Shown: positions 1-9,697, numbered from the stretch's first letter. The stretch is 64,000 bases of DNA from Desulfuribacillus stibiiarsenatis (GCF_001742305.1 NZ_MJAT01000033.1:174522-238521), one strand, 5' to 3'. The notes: generated from the letters alone by a model not told the origin. Numbers and translations are program-made.

Positions 1-98
1 ACAGCGGTACCAGTATAAAACACGATTGCAAATACTAAAACAAAAAATAGCACTGCCCATCTGTTTGCGTTTTTGAGCCTCTCCCTTAAAGCGCTCAT
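1..98 (-). CDS. N-terminus of unidentified membrane protein (partial)
   Basis: An ATG at 98 is preceded by a strong ribosome site (AAGGGGGTGG) and opens a frame that runs off the left edge. The 32 visible residues begin MSALRERLKNANRW and continue into a hydrophobic stretch (AVLFFVLVFAIVFYTG), so the protein starts with a short basic cytoplasmic tail and a membrane-spanning helix or signal anchor. No domain can be recognised from so little sequence and I assign no function. It is the last gene seen on this strand, downstream of yerC and separated from it by a terminator. Confidence 0.6.
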   Translation of the reverse strand, partial: MSALRERLKNANRWAVLFFVLVFAIVFYTGTA

Positions 99-284
99 TT
101 CAATATCCACCCCCTTCGTTATAATTAGTAAAACCTTAGTGAAACGCTAGCATAGCGCTAGGAATATAATAGTCTTATTAAAAAAAGATCACTATGAAAT
201 AAATCACAAATCACTAGTAATTCAGAAAAAAATTCATAAAATATTCTAATTTTCACCTATAATTTTCCTATTAATATAGGGTTA

Positions 285-314
285 ACAAAAAGACACTTGG
301 ATTCCCAAGTGTCT
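285..314 (-). terminator. Intrinsic terminator after yerC
   Basis: A perfect 10-bp stem (AGACACTTGG / CCAAGTGTCT, 4-nt loop) is followed on the minus strand by TTTTTG. It lies about 30 bp past the yerC stop codon and should end that transcript. Confidence 0.85.
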
Positions 315-347
315 ACAGTTCATCAATCTTCAGTTGTATATCTATAA

Positions 348-653
348 CTATTTCTCTTCGTCTGCCTGTAAACGATCAAGCACAAGCTGATAGCCATCTG
401 TTCCGTATTGGAAACAACGCTTTACCCGACTAATAGTAGCTGTACTCGCACCTGTTTCCTTTTCAATTTGGCTATAGGTATATCCTAATCGCAGCATACG
501 AGCAACTTCAAGTCGTTGCGCCATTGACTGGATTTCATTGACAGTGCATAAATCATCAAAAAACTGGTACACCTCTTCTAATGTCTCTAACTTCAGTACG
601 GCAGAAAATAGCTGTTGAATTACTTTATCATCACGCAGTTTTTCGAGCTGCAT
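348..653 (-). CDS. yerC: YerC/TrpR-family DNA-binding protein
   Basis: A 101-residue protein closely resembling Bacillus YerC, a member of the TrpR-repressor-like superfamily. The central part has the family block DDLCTVNEIQSMAQRLEVARML followed by a helix-turn-helix (YTYSQIEKETGASTATISRV) near residues 56-78, where the recognition helix would contact DNA. I place the start at the ATG at 653 because AGGGGG lies about 6 bases upstream and family members begin MQ; an in-frame ATG six bases earlier overlaps the ribosome site. Its target genes cannot be read from the sequence. It is followed by a terminator and preceded by the yerB homologue, the same pairing seen in Bacillus. Confidence 0.85.
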   Translation of the reverse strand: MQLEKLRDDKVIQQLFSAVLKLETLEEVYQFFDDLCTVNEIQSMAQRLEVARMLRLGYTYSQIEKETGASTATISRVKRCFQYGTDGYQLVLDRLQADEEK

Positions 654-744
654 TGTCATCCCCCTATCCTTTTCACTCTTTAACGCGTTGCATTGTTATA
701 TAACATTATACATAATTATTATAGAATAGGGAAGAGTTTCATAA

Positions 745-1812
745 TTATTTTTGTACATTTACTGTGATTACATCAGGAACAATCTGGATCCATGTATTTC
801 CAGGCATAAGAGCAATTTCATCATTTCCATTATAGAAACGCATCATTCCATTTACATGTCTCCACGTAACATCTATCATTTTGCCTTCTTGAAAAGCAAA
901 TCCTTTTCCAGTAGTTTTCAAATTGATATCAATTCTTCCTACTTTATCTACGATGTTATGACGAGCGTATGCAACTAGGATGTTATTCGCCGTCAATTGT
1001 TCCTTACTTGTCATATCAGCATGTGGTTCGTTATTAATAAAGCGTTGATACCGTTGTTTTTCCTCATCGTAAATATATTTCACTTGATAGATATTCCCGT
1101 AAGGGATAACGAATTCCTTAGATACTGTCCCCTGAACCTCTTGTCCTTCCGCTCGAAACGATAGAGATGGTAAAGTGTAGTTATCTCGGAATTTGAGTGT
1201 TTGTGCACCCTTTGTCAATAGATCAATGTTTGAGTATACATTATGAGGCGCTTTACGGAATTTTTCCCGTTTAAAATACGATCCATTGATTATTTCAGAG
1301 ATGCTAGGTAGCTTTTCTTTTTGGATTCTGGATAACGCTCCTGGACTCCCACCCGCATGCACTATCACAGCATCATAATCATTGGCGATGTCTAACATAT
1401 ATTCTCTAGCACTGCGAATCGGTCCAATCGTCTCTGGCTTTTGGCTTTGGAAAATTCCAATAAATCGTGTAATCCCGCCTTCTGCCATTACCTCATAGAC
1501 TATATCCGCTTTGTCCAATCCTGATTGTGGTCGTGCATTCGGACTATTTTCCACAAATACTGCGATTGGCCTATTGTTAACTTCTTTCTCTACTCCCATA
1601 TTTGTTAAAGGCGCTTTATATTTATATTCAGGTTGCTTGTTTTCACTTTTGGGTTCTTTTTCTTCTACTCTAGGACTTTCTGGTTCTTGACTTGTCGGGT
1701 CTACGCTTGTTTGCTCGTCTTTCTTACATCCTGCGAATGCGAATAGTAGAACAAATGCAAATAGTATAATAATTAGTTTCTTTTGCCACGATGCTTTCCT
1801 TTGAATTGTCAT
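745..1812 (-). CDS. yerB: YerB-like lipoprotein, DUF3048 family
   Basis: A 355-residue exported protein. It has a basic N-terminus, a hydrophobic core and the lipobox FAGC with the acylated cysteine at about residue 29, so it is probably anchored to the outer face of the membrane. A charged, low-complexity linker rich in Glu, Pro and Lys (residues 32-65) leads into a globular region typical of DUF3048/YerB proteins (RPIAVFVENSPNARPQSG, later GPIRSAREY and HAGGSPGA). The molecular function of the family is not established. GAAGGGAG sits about 10 bases before the ATG. It lies upstream of yerC in the same direction. Confidence 0.85.
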   Translation of the reverse strand: MTIQRKASWQKKLIIILFAFVLLFAFAGCKKDEQTSVDPTSQEPESPRVEEKEPKSENKQPEYKYKAPLTNMGVEKEVNNRPIAVFVENSPNARPQSGLDKADIVYEVMAEGGITRFIGIFQSQKPETIGPIRSAREYMLDIANDYDAVIVHAGGSPGALSRIQKEKLPSISEIINGSYFKREKFRKAPHNVYSNIDLLTKGAQTLKFRDNYTLPSLSFRAEGQEVQGTVSKEFVIPYGNIYQVKYIYDEEKQRYQRFINNEPHADMTSKEQLTANNILVAYARHNIVDKVGRIDINLKTTGKGFAFQEGKMIDVTWRHVNGMMRFYNGNDEIALMPGNTWIQIVPDVITVNVQK

Positions 1813-1954
1813 GATTTCAGTCTCCCTTCCTCTGTCATCTTACAAATTCGACAAAAGTTGGAATTTCCCTGCCCAGAGTAGACATTTAGATTTTTCATTT
1901 TCCCTCCAATGCGCTATACTATCTTTAGGAAATCTTGTAAAAGGATGATTACCT

Positions 1955-2413
1955 ATGAAATTTCGTAGCATGAGAGCTAATAAAATGAATATAACCCCTA
2001 CAAAAGTTAGAGGTGCCTCTAAAGATAATTTGCAAGAAGTTGGTACTATAATCGAAGAACCTAATGTTAAGAAAACTGAGCTAAATAGTCTGAATCAACC
2101 TCAGGATCATAGCCTAACGGATCTTGTGGAAAAGTTAAATGAAGTTGCCGCATTAAATTCCAAATTAGATCAACTAGGGCGACACTTCGAAGGTTCCAGA
2201 TTAGAAGATGTGCTACAAAACTTCGCAAACCCTTGGAGAGTCATGCGCATTAATTTCCTAGTTGGCTTATCGAGGGGAATTGGTCTTACATTAGGGACAG
2301 CATTCTTCTTAGGGATATTTATTTTTCTATTAAGTAAAATAGTAACTATGCCTGTCGTTGGCGAGTATATTGCAGAGTTACTAGAGTGGATTGATCAGTA
2401 CCGTACATATTAG
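1955..2413 (+). CDS. Small membrane protein, DUF5665-like
   Basis: A 152-residue protein with a long polar N-terminal half, then a segment (NEVAALNSKLDQLGRHFEGSR and following) resembling DUF5665 proteins. A hydrophobic region near residues 108-130 (GRGIGLTLGTAFFLGIFIFLL) forms one membrane helix, and the tail ends EWIDQY. AAGGATG precedes the ATG. It is transcribed opposite to its neighbours and ends at a strong shared hairpin. No biochemical role is known to me; the assignment rests on overall layout and the conserved motif around LGRHFE. Confidence 0.7.
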   Translation: MKFRSMRANKMNITPTKVRGASKDNLQEVGTIIEEPNVKKTELNSLNQPQDHSLTDLVEKLNEVAALNSKLDQLGRHFEGSRLEDVLQNFANPWRVMRINFLVGLSRGIGLTLGTAFFLGIFIFLLSKIVTMPVVGEYIAELLEWIDQYRTY

Positions 2414-2437
2414 AATCAAATTTAGGAATGTTATGTT

Positions 2438-2496
2438 AAAAAGCTACCATTAGTTCCGTGGACAAATCGTAAGATCCACGGAAGTATGGTAGCTTT
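2438..2496. terminator. Bidirectional hairpin between convergent genes
   Basis: Two-part stem: AAGCTACCAT pairs with ATGGTAGCTT and, inside it, TTCCGTGGA pairs with TCCACGGAA. A T-rich run follows on the plus strand and T-rich sequence precedes it. It sits between convergent genes and probably terminates both. Confidence 0.75.
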
Positions 2497-2552
2497 ACTT
2501 TTTACTTTTTATTGTATGCTCTATACTTTATAATCTCTATACTTTATAATCT

Positions 2553-4664
2553 CTATACTTTGAACCTAGAGACTAGTTGATTTAATTCATCCGCCATACT
2601 TTCTAATGTTTCTGCGGCTTTCGTCACTTCTTCCATAATTGCCAACTGTTCTTGTGATGATGCGGCAATATTTTGCGTGTTGTTCGCAGACTCCTTCGCA
2701 ATATTGGCAAGCTCGTGGACGGAAGCGCTGATTTCTTCTGTTCCAGCTGACATTTCTTCTGATACTGCAGATAGTTCCTCGATTTGTCTGGAAACTTCAG
2801 TAATTGTACTTAGTATTTCTTTGAACATTTCTTCCACATTGCGTATATTTTCAATACCAATACTGACTTGTTTTTTGTTCCCATCCATTGATGCTACGGA
2901 TCCGTCTACATTTTTACGGATTTTCTCGATGATCAATTGAATACTTCCTGTTGCTTGGGAAGTTTGATCTGCGAGTTTTCTAATCTCATCCGCGACGACG
3001 GCAAACCCTCGGCCCGCATCTCCTGCTCGAGCAGCTTCAATCGCAGCATTAAGAGCAAGTAAATTCGTTTGACTAGAAATGTTAGTGATAATCTCGAGAA
3101 TCCCACCAATTTCTTGCGCGTCTTCTTGTAATTGCACGATGGATTGGGAAGTTTCAATTGTCTCTTTTTCTATCTGACCCATTTGTTCTACTGTTACACC
3201 CAGCTGCTTGTTTCCATTACGTGCTCGCTCGGTCATTCGGTTTGCTGATTCAGCAATTGACCCTGCACTCTCTGCCACACGCGTAATGCCTTGAGCCATT
3301 TCCTCAATGGCAACTGAACTCTCTTTTGAACTTGCTACTTGCGTCTCTGACCCGAGTGATACCTGTTGCGCTGCTTCTGCTACTGCATTCGTCACTTTCA
3401 TCGTCTCCTGAGCACTTGCGGACAGTTCTTCAGATGCTACCGCCAGTTGATTGGATACACTCTTGCTACTTTCAATCAAACGTGCAAGAGATTGCGCCAT
3501 TTCATTAAATGATAGACCGATATGAGAAAGTTCGTCCTTCGTTTCTAATCTCGCTCTCGCCGTTAGGTCGCCCCCAGCAATTGCATGCGCTGTTTGATTT
3601 AATGTCTTAATTGCCCGCATAGTAGAAACATAGAATCCGATAAAGAAATACATAACTATAACGCTAATACCAACATTTAAGAAAATTAAGAACAATTTAT
3701 AATTTTCTTGATTCGCTACATTCTTCTGTAGTTCGGATGCTAATAAATCGCTTACTGTATCAAAAATTTCAAATCCCGAATCGATTGCTGTTGTCGCCGT
3801 TGCGAAATATTCTGTAGCTTGAAATTCAATTTCCTGTCCGGATAGTATTTCCTTCTCGATTAACTGAAAATATTGATTCATTGTATGATTTAAATTTTCG
3901 ACTAACGGTTGTATTTTACCCGACAACGATGGGTTTTCCGTCATGGAAATATGCAAATTATATTCAACGGTTGATAGTTTTGTCTCTGCAGAGCTCTTTA
4001 AAGCTAATAATTGGTTTCTTTCTACTTCCGTCATATTTTCACGATTGATAATTGATGTTCCACGGGCTCGTAATTGTCCTAAATCTTCCGCTAACGATGG
4101 TAATTCTCGTATGCTTGTCATGATTAAATAGTGACGGTCCAGCTGCGAATCTAGTACTAACGAGGACTGATTTCCCACTTGATTCATTAAACTCTTGATT
4201 GCATCCACTAAATCCGTGTGCTGTTGAAAGCTTTTATTCTCTTGTAAGTTGAAAACGTTCTGCTCAATATCATACCATTGTTTTTCAATTGACTGCCAAG
4301 GGGATATCGTCTGCAGTAGTGTTCCATCTTTTATATTCTGTTGTTGTATGGACTGTATTACCTGCACAATTTCTTTTTGTTTCTCTACCACTCGGGGTTT
4401 TATAGTTTCATCACCACTAAGGTAAGATCCAGCCATGCCGCGATGTTGTTGGACATTTCTCATTAAGTCTTTAAGTAACGTGTTATAGTGTGCGCCAATC
4501 TGTTGGTTTTTGGCATTTTCTAGATCCTGATTAATAACATTCATCAGTTGAAGATTTATAATCATAACCAAAACCCCGCCAATACCCACAATACACATGA
4601 ATTTTTTGATATACGTGAGTTGATTCATAAAAAGCTCCACGGGTCTAACAAACATCTTCCACAT
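2553..4664 (-). CDS. Methyl-accepting chemotaxis protein with NIT-like sensor region
   Basis: A 703-residue chemoreceptor. A first membrane helix (about residues 22-44) is followed by a roughly 280-residue extracytoplasmic region, a second membrane helix (about 322-345), a HAMP linker ([18 protein letters not shown]) and a long methyl-accepting coiled coil. The hairpin tip ([20 protein letters not shown], about 525) is the CheA/CheW contact site. The outer region begins with [19 protein letters not shown], which resembles the QxxRG motif of NIT (nitrate/nitrite sensing) domains; the ligand itself is inferred only. I chose the ATG at 4664 because GAGGGGG precedes it with correct spacing, whereas an upstream in-frame ATG has no ribosome site. 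No chemotaxis genes adjoin it. Confidence 0.88.
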   Translation of the reverse strand: MWKMFVRPVELFMNQLTYIKKFMCIVGIGGVLVMIINLQLMNVINQDLENAKNQQIGAHYNTLLKDLMRNVQQHRGMAGSYLSGDETIKPRVVEKQKEIVQVIQSIQQQNIKDGTLLQTISPWQSIEKQWYDIEQNVFNLQENKSFQQHTDLVDAIKSLMNQVGNQSSLVLDSQLDRHYLIMTSIRELPSLAEDLGQLRARGTSIINRENMTEVERNQLLALKSSAETKLSTVEYNLHISMTENPSLSGKIQPLVENLNHTMNQYFQLIEKEILSGQEIEFQATEYFATATTAIDSGFEIFDTVSDLLASELQKNVANQENYKLFLIFLNVGISVIVMYFFIGFYVSTMRAIKTLNQTAHAIAGGDLTARARLETKDELSHIGLSFNEMAQSLARLIESSKSVSNQLAVASEELSASAQETMKVTNAVAEAAQQVSLGSETQVASSKESSVAIEEMAQGITRVAESAGSIAESANRMTERARNGNKQLGVTVEQMGQIEKETIETSQSIVQLQEDAQEIGGILEIITNISSQTNLLALNAAIEAARAGDAGRGFAVVADEIRKLADQTSQATGSIQLIIEKIRKNVDGSVASMDGNKKQVSIGIENIRNVEEMFKEILSTITEVSRQIEELSAVSEEMSAGTEEISASVHELANIAKESANNTQNIAASSQEQLAIMEEVTKAAETLESMADELNQLVSRFKV

Positions 4665-4793
4665 AAACTGTCCCCCTCGTAGTAACAAATGACTATTTGA
4701 CTTTCTTTTATCATAATTGAAAACACGTTTATATGCAGTGATAAAACTCACGGATTACGACCAATTTAAAAAATTTTCAATAGTTGTACTTTC

Positions 4794-4830
4794 GCAAAAG
4801 CACGGTAATTTATTACTAATGTGTTGCTAA
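4794..4830. repeat. 37-nt dispersed palindromic repeat (module B, copy 1)
   Basis: This segment matches 23090-23126 at all but a few positions. It is nearly self-complementary around GTAATTTATTAC, flanked by CAC/GTG and GC arms, and would fold as a short hairpin on either strand. It lies in the region upstream of the chemoreceptor gene. Confidence 0.65.
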
Positions 4831-4833
4831 AAG

Positions 4834-4866
4834 AAAAAACCAGATTGATGGGGGGATCAACCTGGT
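4834..4866 (-). terminator. Intrinsic terminator between ablB and the chemoreceptor
   Basis: On the minus strand the stem ACCAGGTTGAT / ATCAATCTGGT encloses a loop of six C residues and is followed by TTTTTTC. It lies about 160 bp past ablB. The rest of the 360-bp gap (4665-5024) holds the 37-nt repeat and an imperfect inverted repeat around 4878-4950 (ATCCTAA / TTAGGAT), with no gene that I can see. Confidence 0.7.
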
Positions 4867-5024
4867 AAAGGCTATGCTATATTCTAGGTATCCTAAGATA
4901 AATGATCTTACGGTTTTATTTCTTCATATATTTTAGGATATTCAGAATGATGATTGTCTAATTCCATATATATTTATATTTACACCATCGCTCAGTATTC
5001 GTTAGAAGAGCTAGTATAAGTTTC

Positions 5025-5873
5025 TTATACAGTAGTGTTTAATTGCTTCTCCCAAATATTCATGCTTTCATATTGACCGCATATATGACAATTATTCACA
5101 AGCCGCCCACGATATTGATAGCCTCTATTGCGGAACACCATTGTAATTCCTAAGCTTCGAGCCCTCGCTAGACTATACACACATGGTATATCCAGTGTAA
5201 GCATCTCCGTTTCAAGCGCATCAATCAAATTATCCATAAGACCCAAACCTCTATATTCCGGTAACGTCGCACAATCTGTCATTTCTGCATTTTTGTGATT
5301 CCAATCGATTTCTGCCGAAGCTACACTCGCAATTCTATCATCGATTACGCATACTTTAAACAGTACGTGTTGATTCATAATCTCTGCAATATAGGATGGA
5401 TCATGTAGTTGCGTTGGATACGTACTAAATACCTTGCGAAATATCTGACTTAACTCTTGAGCATCTGCTGTCGTTGCTGTTCGTGTGACAATCTTGATCT
5501 GATCTCGCCGCGAAGTGTCCATGTTGGACGTGTACTGCTCTGTTTCTAGCAAAACTTTATCTTCTTCAGCCGAATATGGATTCTGTTGTCTCTCGTCTTG
5601 TAGGAACAACGATAATAGATATGCCTTCTCCCCTCGGAAAAACTTTTCAATTGTACCTTCTATTTGAAACCCGTATCTACGATACTTCCGATAGGAATAT
5701 TCCCCAGCAGTCACAATAATCTTATCAAGATTCTTTGCTTTTGCGATACACTTTAGTGTTTCTACTTCATCACGAGCCAGTTCATTATTATAATTCACAA
5801 TCTTGATTCTACTGTTCTTATGATCAAGCACGGCATTTGCAGTTCCTGGCTTACCTTGTTCATTTAGACGCAT
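5025..5873 (-). CDS. ablB: Putative beta-lysine N-acetyltransferase
   Basis: A 282-residue GNAT-family protein encoded directly after lysine 2,3-aminomutase, the defining context of AblB. AblB acetylates L-beta-lysine to N-epsilon-acetyl-beta-lysine, a compatible solute. The C-terminal half carries the acetyl-CoA binding fold, with a recognisable LPEYRGLGLMDNLIDALE segment (the R/Q-x-x-G-x-G/A loop). Transcription is coupled to kamA: the ATG at 5873 starts one base after the kamA stop and uses an AAGGAGCG site inside the end of kamA. An upstream in-frame ATG exists but overlaps kamA by 50 bp without a better site. The acetylation substrate is inferred from family and neighbour. Confidence 0.85.
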   Translation of the reverse strand: MRLNEQGKPGTANAVLDHKNSRIKIVNYNNELARDEVETLKCIAKAKNLDKIIVTAGEYSYRKYRRYGFQIEGTIEKFFRGEKAYLLSLFLQDERQQNPYSAEEDKVLLETEQYTSNMDTSRRDQIKIVTRTATTADAQELSQIFRKVFSTYPTQLHDPSYIAEIMNQHVLFKVCVIDDRIASVASAEIDWNHKNAEMTDCATLPEYRGLGLMDNLIDALETEMLTLDIPCVYSLARARSLGITMVFRNRGYQYRGRLVNNCHICGQYESMNIWEKQLNTTV

Positions 5874-5874
5874 A

Positions 5875-7170
5875 TTAACTGGTCGCTCCTTGAATATCTT
5901 CAAACGCCTTACGTCTCTCTTCACGCATGTTTCCTTCTGGAACTAAACTAATTTCCTTATCATTAAACAATGTTCCCAAGCCGCTGGCTGCTAACTTTTT
6001 CCCTTTTTTATCACGGCACAGCTCTTTCGTACAAGTCGTACAATCGCTAGCGCTATTCTCTGGTTCTGTGTATACGCAAATGACACCCTCGTAATTACGC
6101 AAAATTGTTTTATCACTAGATTGCGAAATTAAATATTGTGGATTTACTGGAATCTTTCCACCGCCTCCAGGCGCATCGACTACAAATGTAGGAACGCTAA
6201 GACCAGACGTATGTCCACGAAGCAATTCTATAATCTCTATTCCCTTCGAGACAGAAGTTCTAAAATGATCAATTCCTTGAGACAAATCGCACTGGTATAG
6301 ATAATATGGTCGAACTCTCATTTTCACAAGTTCATGACATAGTTTCTTGATAATATGGTGACAGTCGTTAATGCCCTTTAATAGAACACTCTGATTCCCC
6401 AAAGGTACACCGATATTTGCAAGCTTTGTGCAAGCTTCTTTCGCTTCAGGAGTGATTTCGGATGGGTGGTTAAAATGTGTATTAATCCATACTGGATGGT
6501 ATTTTTGAATGATAGCGCACAATTCCGGGGTAATTCTTTGGGGTAATACTACGGGCGTTCTTGTCCCTAAACGAATAATTTCGACATGTGGTATTGCTCT
6601 TATGTTTTTCAGCAAATATTCAACTAAATCGTCCGATACACAAAGGCTATCGCCTCCTGATATCAAAACATCTCGTATCACTGGATTGGACTTAATGTAC
6701 TGAATTGCACGGTTAATCTGTGCTAACGGCATTGTCTTGTCTGTGTTCCCTGCAACTCTTCTGCGAGTGCAATGTCTACAATACATAGAGCATTGATCAG
6801 TCACTAATAGTAATACTCGGTCCGGATAACGATGGGTAATCCCTGGCACTGGCGAATCTACTTCCTCGTGCAATGGATCTTCCATATCATGACAACCTGT
6901 CTCTAGCTCCAGCTTTGTCGGTATGGCTTGTTTGCGAATCGGACAATCTGGGTTCTTCGAATCGATTAGAGTAGCATAATGTGGAGTAATGGCCATCGGT
7001 AGAGTTTCCAGACAGGTTTTAATCCCTTGCTCCTCTTCTTCTGTAAGATCTACAATTTCCTTCAACTCCTCCAAGGTAGTGATTCGATTTCGAAGCTGCC
7101 ACTTCCAATCGTTCCAATCCTCAGGTGATACATCTTTCCATAAGCGAAATTTGGTATAGTCTTTCCTCAA
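5875..7170 (-). CDS. kamA: L-lysine 2,3-aminomutase
   Basis: A 431-residue radical-SAM/PLP enzyme that converts L-lysine to L-beta-lysine. Visible are the radical-SAM cluster CSMYCRHC (about residues 126-133) with the following TRRR, and the PLP-lysine motif DAPGGGGK (lysine about 338). The C-terminus is cysteine-rich (SASDCTTCTKELC), matching the zinc-binding cysteines of clostridial KamA. Translation starts at TTG with AAGGAGG seven bases upstream. It heads a two-gene operon with ablB. The pair points to osmolyte synthesis rather than lysine fermentation, since no other kam/kdd/kce fermentation gene is nearby. Confidence 0.95.
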   Translation of the reverse strand: MRKDYTKFRLWKDVSPEDWNDWKWQLRNRITTLEELKEIVDLTEEEEQGIKTCLETLPMAITPHYATLIDSKNPDCPIRKQAIPTKLELETGCHDMEDPLHEEVDSPVPGITHRYPDRVLLLVTDQCSMYCRHCTRRRVAGNTDKTMPLAQINRAIQYIKSNPVIRDVLISGGDSLCVSDDLVEYLLKNIRAIPHVEIIRLGTRTPVVLPQRITPELCAIIQKYHPVWINTHFNHPSEITPEAKEACTKLANIGVPLGNQSVLLKGINDCHHIIKKLCHELVKMRVRPYYLYQCDLSQGIDHFRTSVSKGIEIIELLRGHTSGLSVPTFVVDAPGGGGKIPVNPQYLISQSSDKTILRNYEGVICVYTEPENSASDCTTCTKELCRDKKGKKLAASGLGTLFNDKEISLVPEGNMREERRKAFEDIQGATS

Positions 7171-7218
7171 TTGAATTCCTCCTTTTCCCCGAAAAAAATA
7201 ATTTTCCTCGACTATTCA

Positions 7219-7247
7219 ATTGTATCACGACCAAAAATTTACAACAA
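7219..7247 (-). promoter_or_regulatory. Candidate sigma-A promoter of kamA-ablB
   Basis: On the minus strand TTGTTG (-35) is separated by 17 bases from TACAAT (-10), about 50 bp before the kamA start codon. Farther upstream (7370-7400) is a short tandem of CTTTTGCCCTG units of unknown role. Confidence 0.5.
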
Positions 7248-7400
7248 AGTGTGTCATCATGGGTCACATGTCTGTGCCTTTCATAACCTTGACTTAGGGG
7301 GAGTCACCTATGATATATGGAAAATTGCTCTAGATAACTCCCATCTCGTCTATATTTCAAAATTGCCTTGCTTTTGCCCTGCTTTTGCCCTGCTTGCCTG

Positions 7401-8180
7401 CTAAAGTATCCATTGATTTAAGGAATCAATACAATACGTTGGTTTCCTGTCTTTTTGTTGCAAATCTTCTTTTGAAGTAAATCCAGTAAAAACGAGTAAC
7501 GTATCCATACCAGCGTTAAAACCTGTGCAAATATCCGTTTCATAGTTATCGCCAACCATCAGTGCCAAATCTTTTGCTACCCCTAGTTTCTCAAGTGCGT
7601 ACTGTGTAATGATTGGCATTGGTTTGCCAACAACGATTGGTTCTATGCCAGTGGATGTCGTGACGACTGATACAATCGATCCATTCCCTGGTAGTAGGCC
7701 CCGCTCGGTAGGAATCGCGCGATCGAGATTTGTCGCAAGTAGTTTTGCCCCATTGCGAATTGCTAGACATGCAGTAGCAAGTTTCTCATAGTTGATATGA
7801 CGGTCAATCCCCATCACAACATGGCTAGGATTGTCTTCTGTAATCTGAATTCCTTGGCTTTTAACCGCTTGTATCATCCCTTCTTCCCCAATCACATAGG
7901 CACGGATTCTCTCGTGCTGGTTTTCTTGTACTAGAAATCTAGCAGCAGCCATGCTCGATGTATACACATGGTCTACAGTGATTGTAAGTCCATAGGAGTT
8001 AAGCTTTTCTGCTACTTGCAGTTGGGTCTTTGACGAATTATTCGTAAGAAACAGAAACGGAATGTTTCTCTCCTGTAACCGCTTTACAAATTCGATTGCC
8101 TCAGGAATTGGCTCTGTTCCACGATATATAGTCCCATCTAAATCTAGCAAATATCCTTGATACTTTTTCAACCGCTCCAT
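7401..8180 (-). CDS. HAD-IIA family phosphatase (NagD/AraL/PGP-like)
   Basis: A 259-residue HAD-superfamily hydrolase of the NagD/4-nitrophenylphosphatase class. Motif I is LDLDGTIYRG (nucleophile aspartate near residue 13), motif II is FLTNNSS, and the C-terminal motif is VGDNYETDICTG. A GKPMP segment precedes it, and the C2-type cap lies in between. Such enzymes dephosphorylate small phosphometabolites in the cytoplasm; the substrate cannot be told from sequence, and related Bacillus proteins act on sugar phosphates or phosphoglycolate. GAGGTGAT precedes the ATG. It stands alone between kamA and the pur cluster. Confidence 0.88.
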   Translation of the reverse strand: MERLKKYQGYLLDLDGTIYRGTEPIPEAIEFVKRLQERNIPFLFLTNNSSKTQLQVAEKLNSYGLTITVDHVYTSSMAAARFLVQENQHERIRAYVIGEEGMIQAVKSQGIQITEDNPSHVVMGIDRHINYEKLATACLAIRNGAKLLATNLDRAIPTERGLLPGNGSIVSVVTTSTGIEPIVVGKPMPIITQYALEKLGVAKDLALMVGDNYETDICTGFNAGMDTLLVFTGFTSKEDLQQKDRKPTYCIDSLNQWIL

Positions 8181-8308
8181 TCTATCACCTCAGTATTATT
8201 CTATGCGAAACAACTTAGAATCACAATTCTAATAGAAATATCGTATAGTGTTGCTAACGCACCACTCTACTACTTCATTAAATATTATACTTTCTTATTA
8301 TAATGAAA

Positions 8309-8335
8309 AGAAGATGGCACACTTCGCCACCTTCT
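8309..8335 (-). terminator. Intrinsic terminator after purD
   Basis: Stem AGAAGGTGGC / GCCATCTTCT with a short loop, followed on the minus strand by TTTTC. It lies 56 bp past the purD stop and closes the long purine transcript. Confidence 0.75.
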
Positions 8336-8390
8336 CCTGTATCATCCAACTATCTAATTATCTAAAATCCTTACTTCAGTTGCTAGATTA

Positions 8391-9680
8391 CTATTGAACG
8401 TTTTTAATTCCTTTTAACCCTATATCGGTACGATAGTGCGCACCTTCAAATGCAATGTAAGGAATCGCCTGATATGCATAATCGCGAGCTTGCAATAAAT
8501 CCATGCCTCTCCCCATAACACCTAACACGCGTCCACCATTCGTTACAATTTCTCCATCCTTAGTTGTGGTTCCAGCATGGAACACATATACGTTGTTGCC
8601 AAACTCCCTATCAATCTGCTCTAGACCAGTAATGACACGACCCTTTTCATAGGTGCCCGGATAGCCCCCTGCTGCCATGACAATACATACGGTAGCATCA
8701 TTCGACCACTCAATGTCAATGTACTCAAGTTTTCCTTGAATGACGGCACTAAAGACTGAGATGATTTCCGTTTCTAAACGCGGTAGTACCACTTGTGTTT
8801 CTGGATCTCCAAAACGAGCATTAAATTCAATAACTTTCGGACCGTCTTTCGTAATCATTAGACCAGCATATAGGACGCCTTTGTAAACAATCCCTTTATC
8901 TTTTAGTGCATCGACTGTTGGTTGAATAATTGTTTTTACAACCTCATCCGTAAGCGACGCAGGGAATTGCGGTACTGGAGAATACGTTCCCATTCCACCA
9001 GTATTCGGTCCTTCGTTATTGTCAAACACTGGCTTATGATCCTGTGCCATCACCATCGGAACTACCGTCTTCCCATCGACAAATGCCATGATTGTTACTT
9101 CTTCACCTTCTAAGAACTCCTCAATCACGACTCGACTTCCAGCGTTGCCAAAGATACTATCGCCCATGATTTGGTCTACAGCATCTAATGCTTCTTCCAA
9201 GGTCATAGCTACAATTACACCTTTACCTGCTGCTAAACCATCTGCCTTTACTACAATAGGGGCACCTTGTTTACGAATGTATTCCTTCGCTGCCTCTAAT
9301 TCTGTAAACGATGCATATGCTGCTGTTGGTATGTTATACTCTACCATTAGTTTCTTCGCGAATTCCTTACTAGCCTCGATTTGTGCAGCATCTTTCGTAG
9401 GACCAAATGCTGGTATCCCTGAATCCGTTAATGCATCCACAAGACCAGCAGAAAGTGGCGCTTCTGGGCCGACGACAACAAGATCCATCGTCTTCTGTAT
9501 GGCAAAAGTAACAATTTCCTCGATGTCTAATTCATCGATTGCTACGCATTCACATTGTGGAATTGTCGCGATTCCAGGGTTACCAGGCGCAACATACACA
9601 TTCAGCACTTCAGGACTTTGAGCCAATTTCCATGCGAGTGCATGCTCACGTCCACCACGACCAACAACTAAAACTCTCAT
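8391..9680 (-). CDS. purD: Phosphoribosylamine-glycine ligase
   Basis: A 429-residue GARS enzyme of the ATP-grasp family, joining phosphoribosylamine and glycine in step 2 of IMP synthesis. It begins MRVLVVGRGGREHALAWKL. The ATP-grasp centre is visible in VVKADGLAAGKGV, EEFLEGEEVT and the metal-binding EFNARFGDPE. The start at 9680 is supported by AGGAGG seven bases upstream; a TTG two codons earlier is less likely. It is the last gene of the pur cluster, 17 bp after purH. Confidence 0.96.
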   Translation of the reverse strand: MRVLVVGRGGREHALAWKLAQSPEVLNVYVAPGNPGIATIPQCECVAIDELDIEEIVTFAIQKTMDLVVVGPEAPLSAGLVDALTDSGIPAFGPTKDAAQIEASKEFAKKLMVEYNIPTAAYASFTELEAAKEYIRKQGAPIVVKADGLAAGKGVIVAMTLEEALDAVDQIMGDSIFGNAGSRVVIEEFLEGEEVTIMAFVDGKTVVPMVMAQDHKPVFDNNEGPNTGGMGTYSPVPQFPASLTDEVVKTIIQPTVDALKDKGIVYKGVLYAGLMITKDGPKVIEFNARFGDPETQVVLPRLETEIISVFSAVIQGKLEYIDIEWSNDATVCIVMAAGGYPGTYEKGRVITGLEQIDREFGNNVYVFHAGTTTKDGEIVTNGGRVLGVMGRGMDLLQARDYAYQAIPYIAFEGAHYRTDIGLKGIKNVQ

Positions 9681-9697
9681 ATTCAAACCTCCTGCGA

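Noticed and set aside
7171..7404. 77-codon plus-strand frame between kamA and the HAD gene
   Set aside because: It has no ribosome site and no recognisable domain, and it overlaps the kamA promoter.
9088..9621. 177-codon plus-strand frame
   Set aside because: Antisense shadow of purD.
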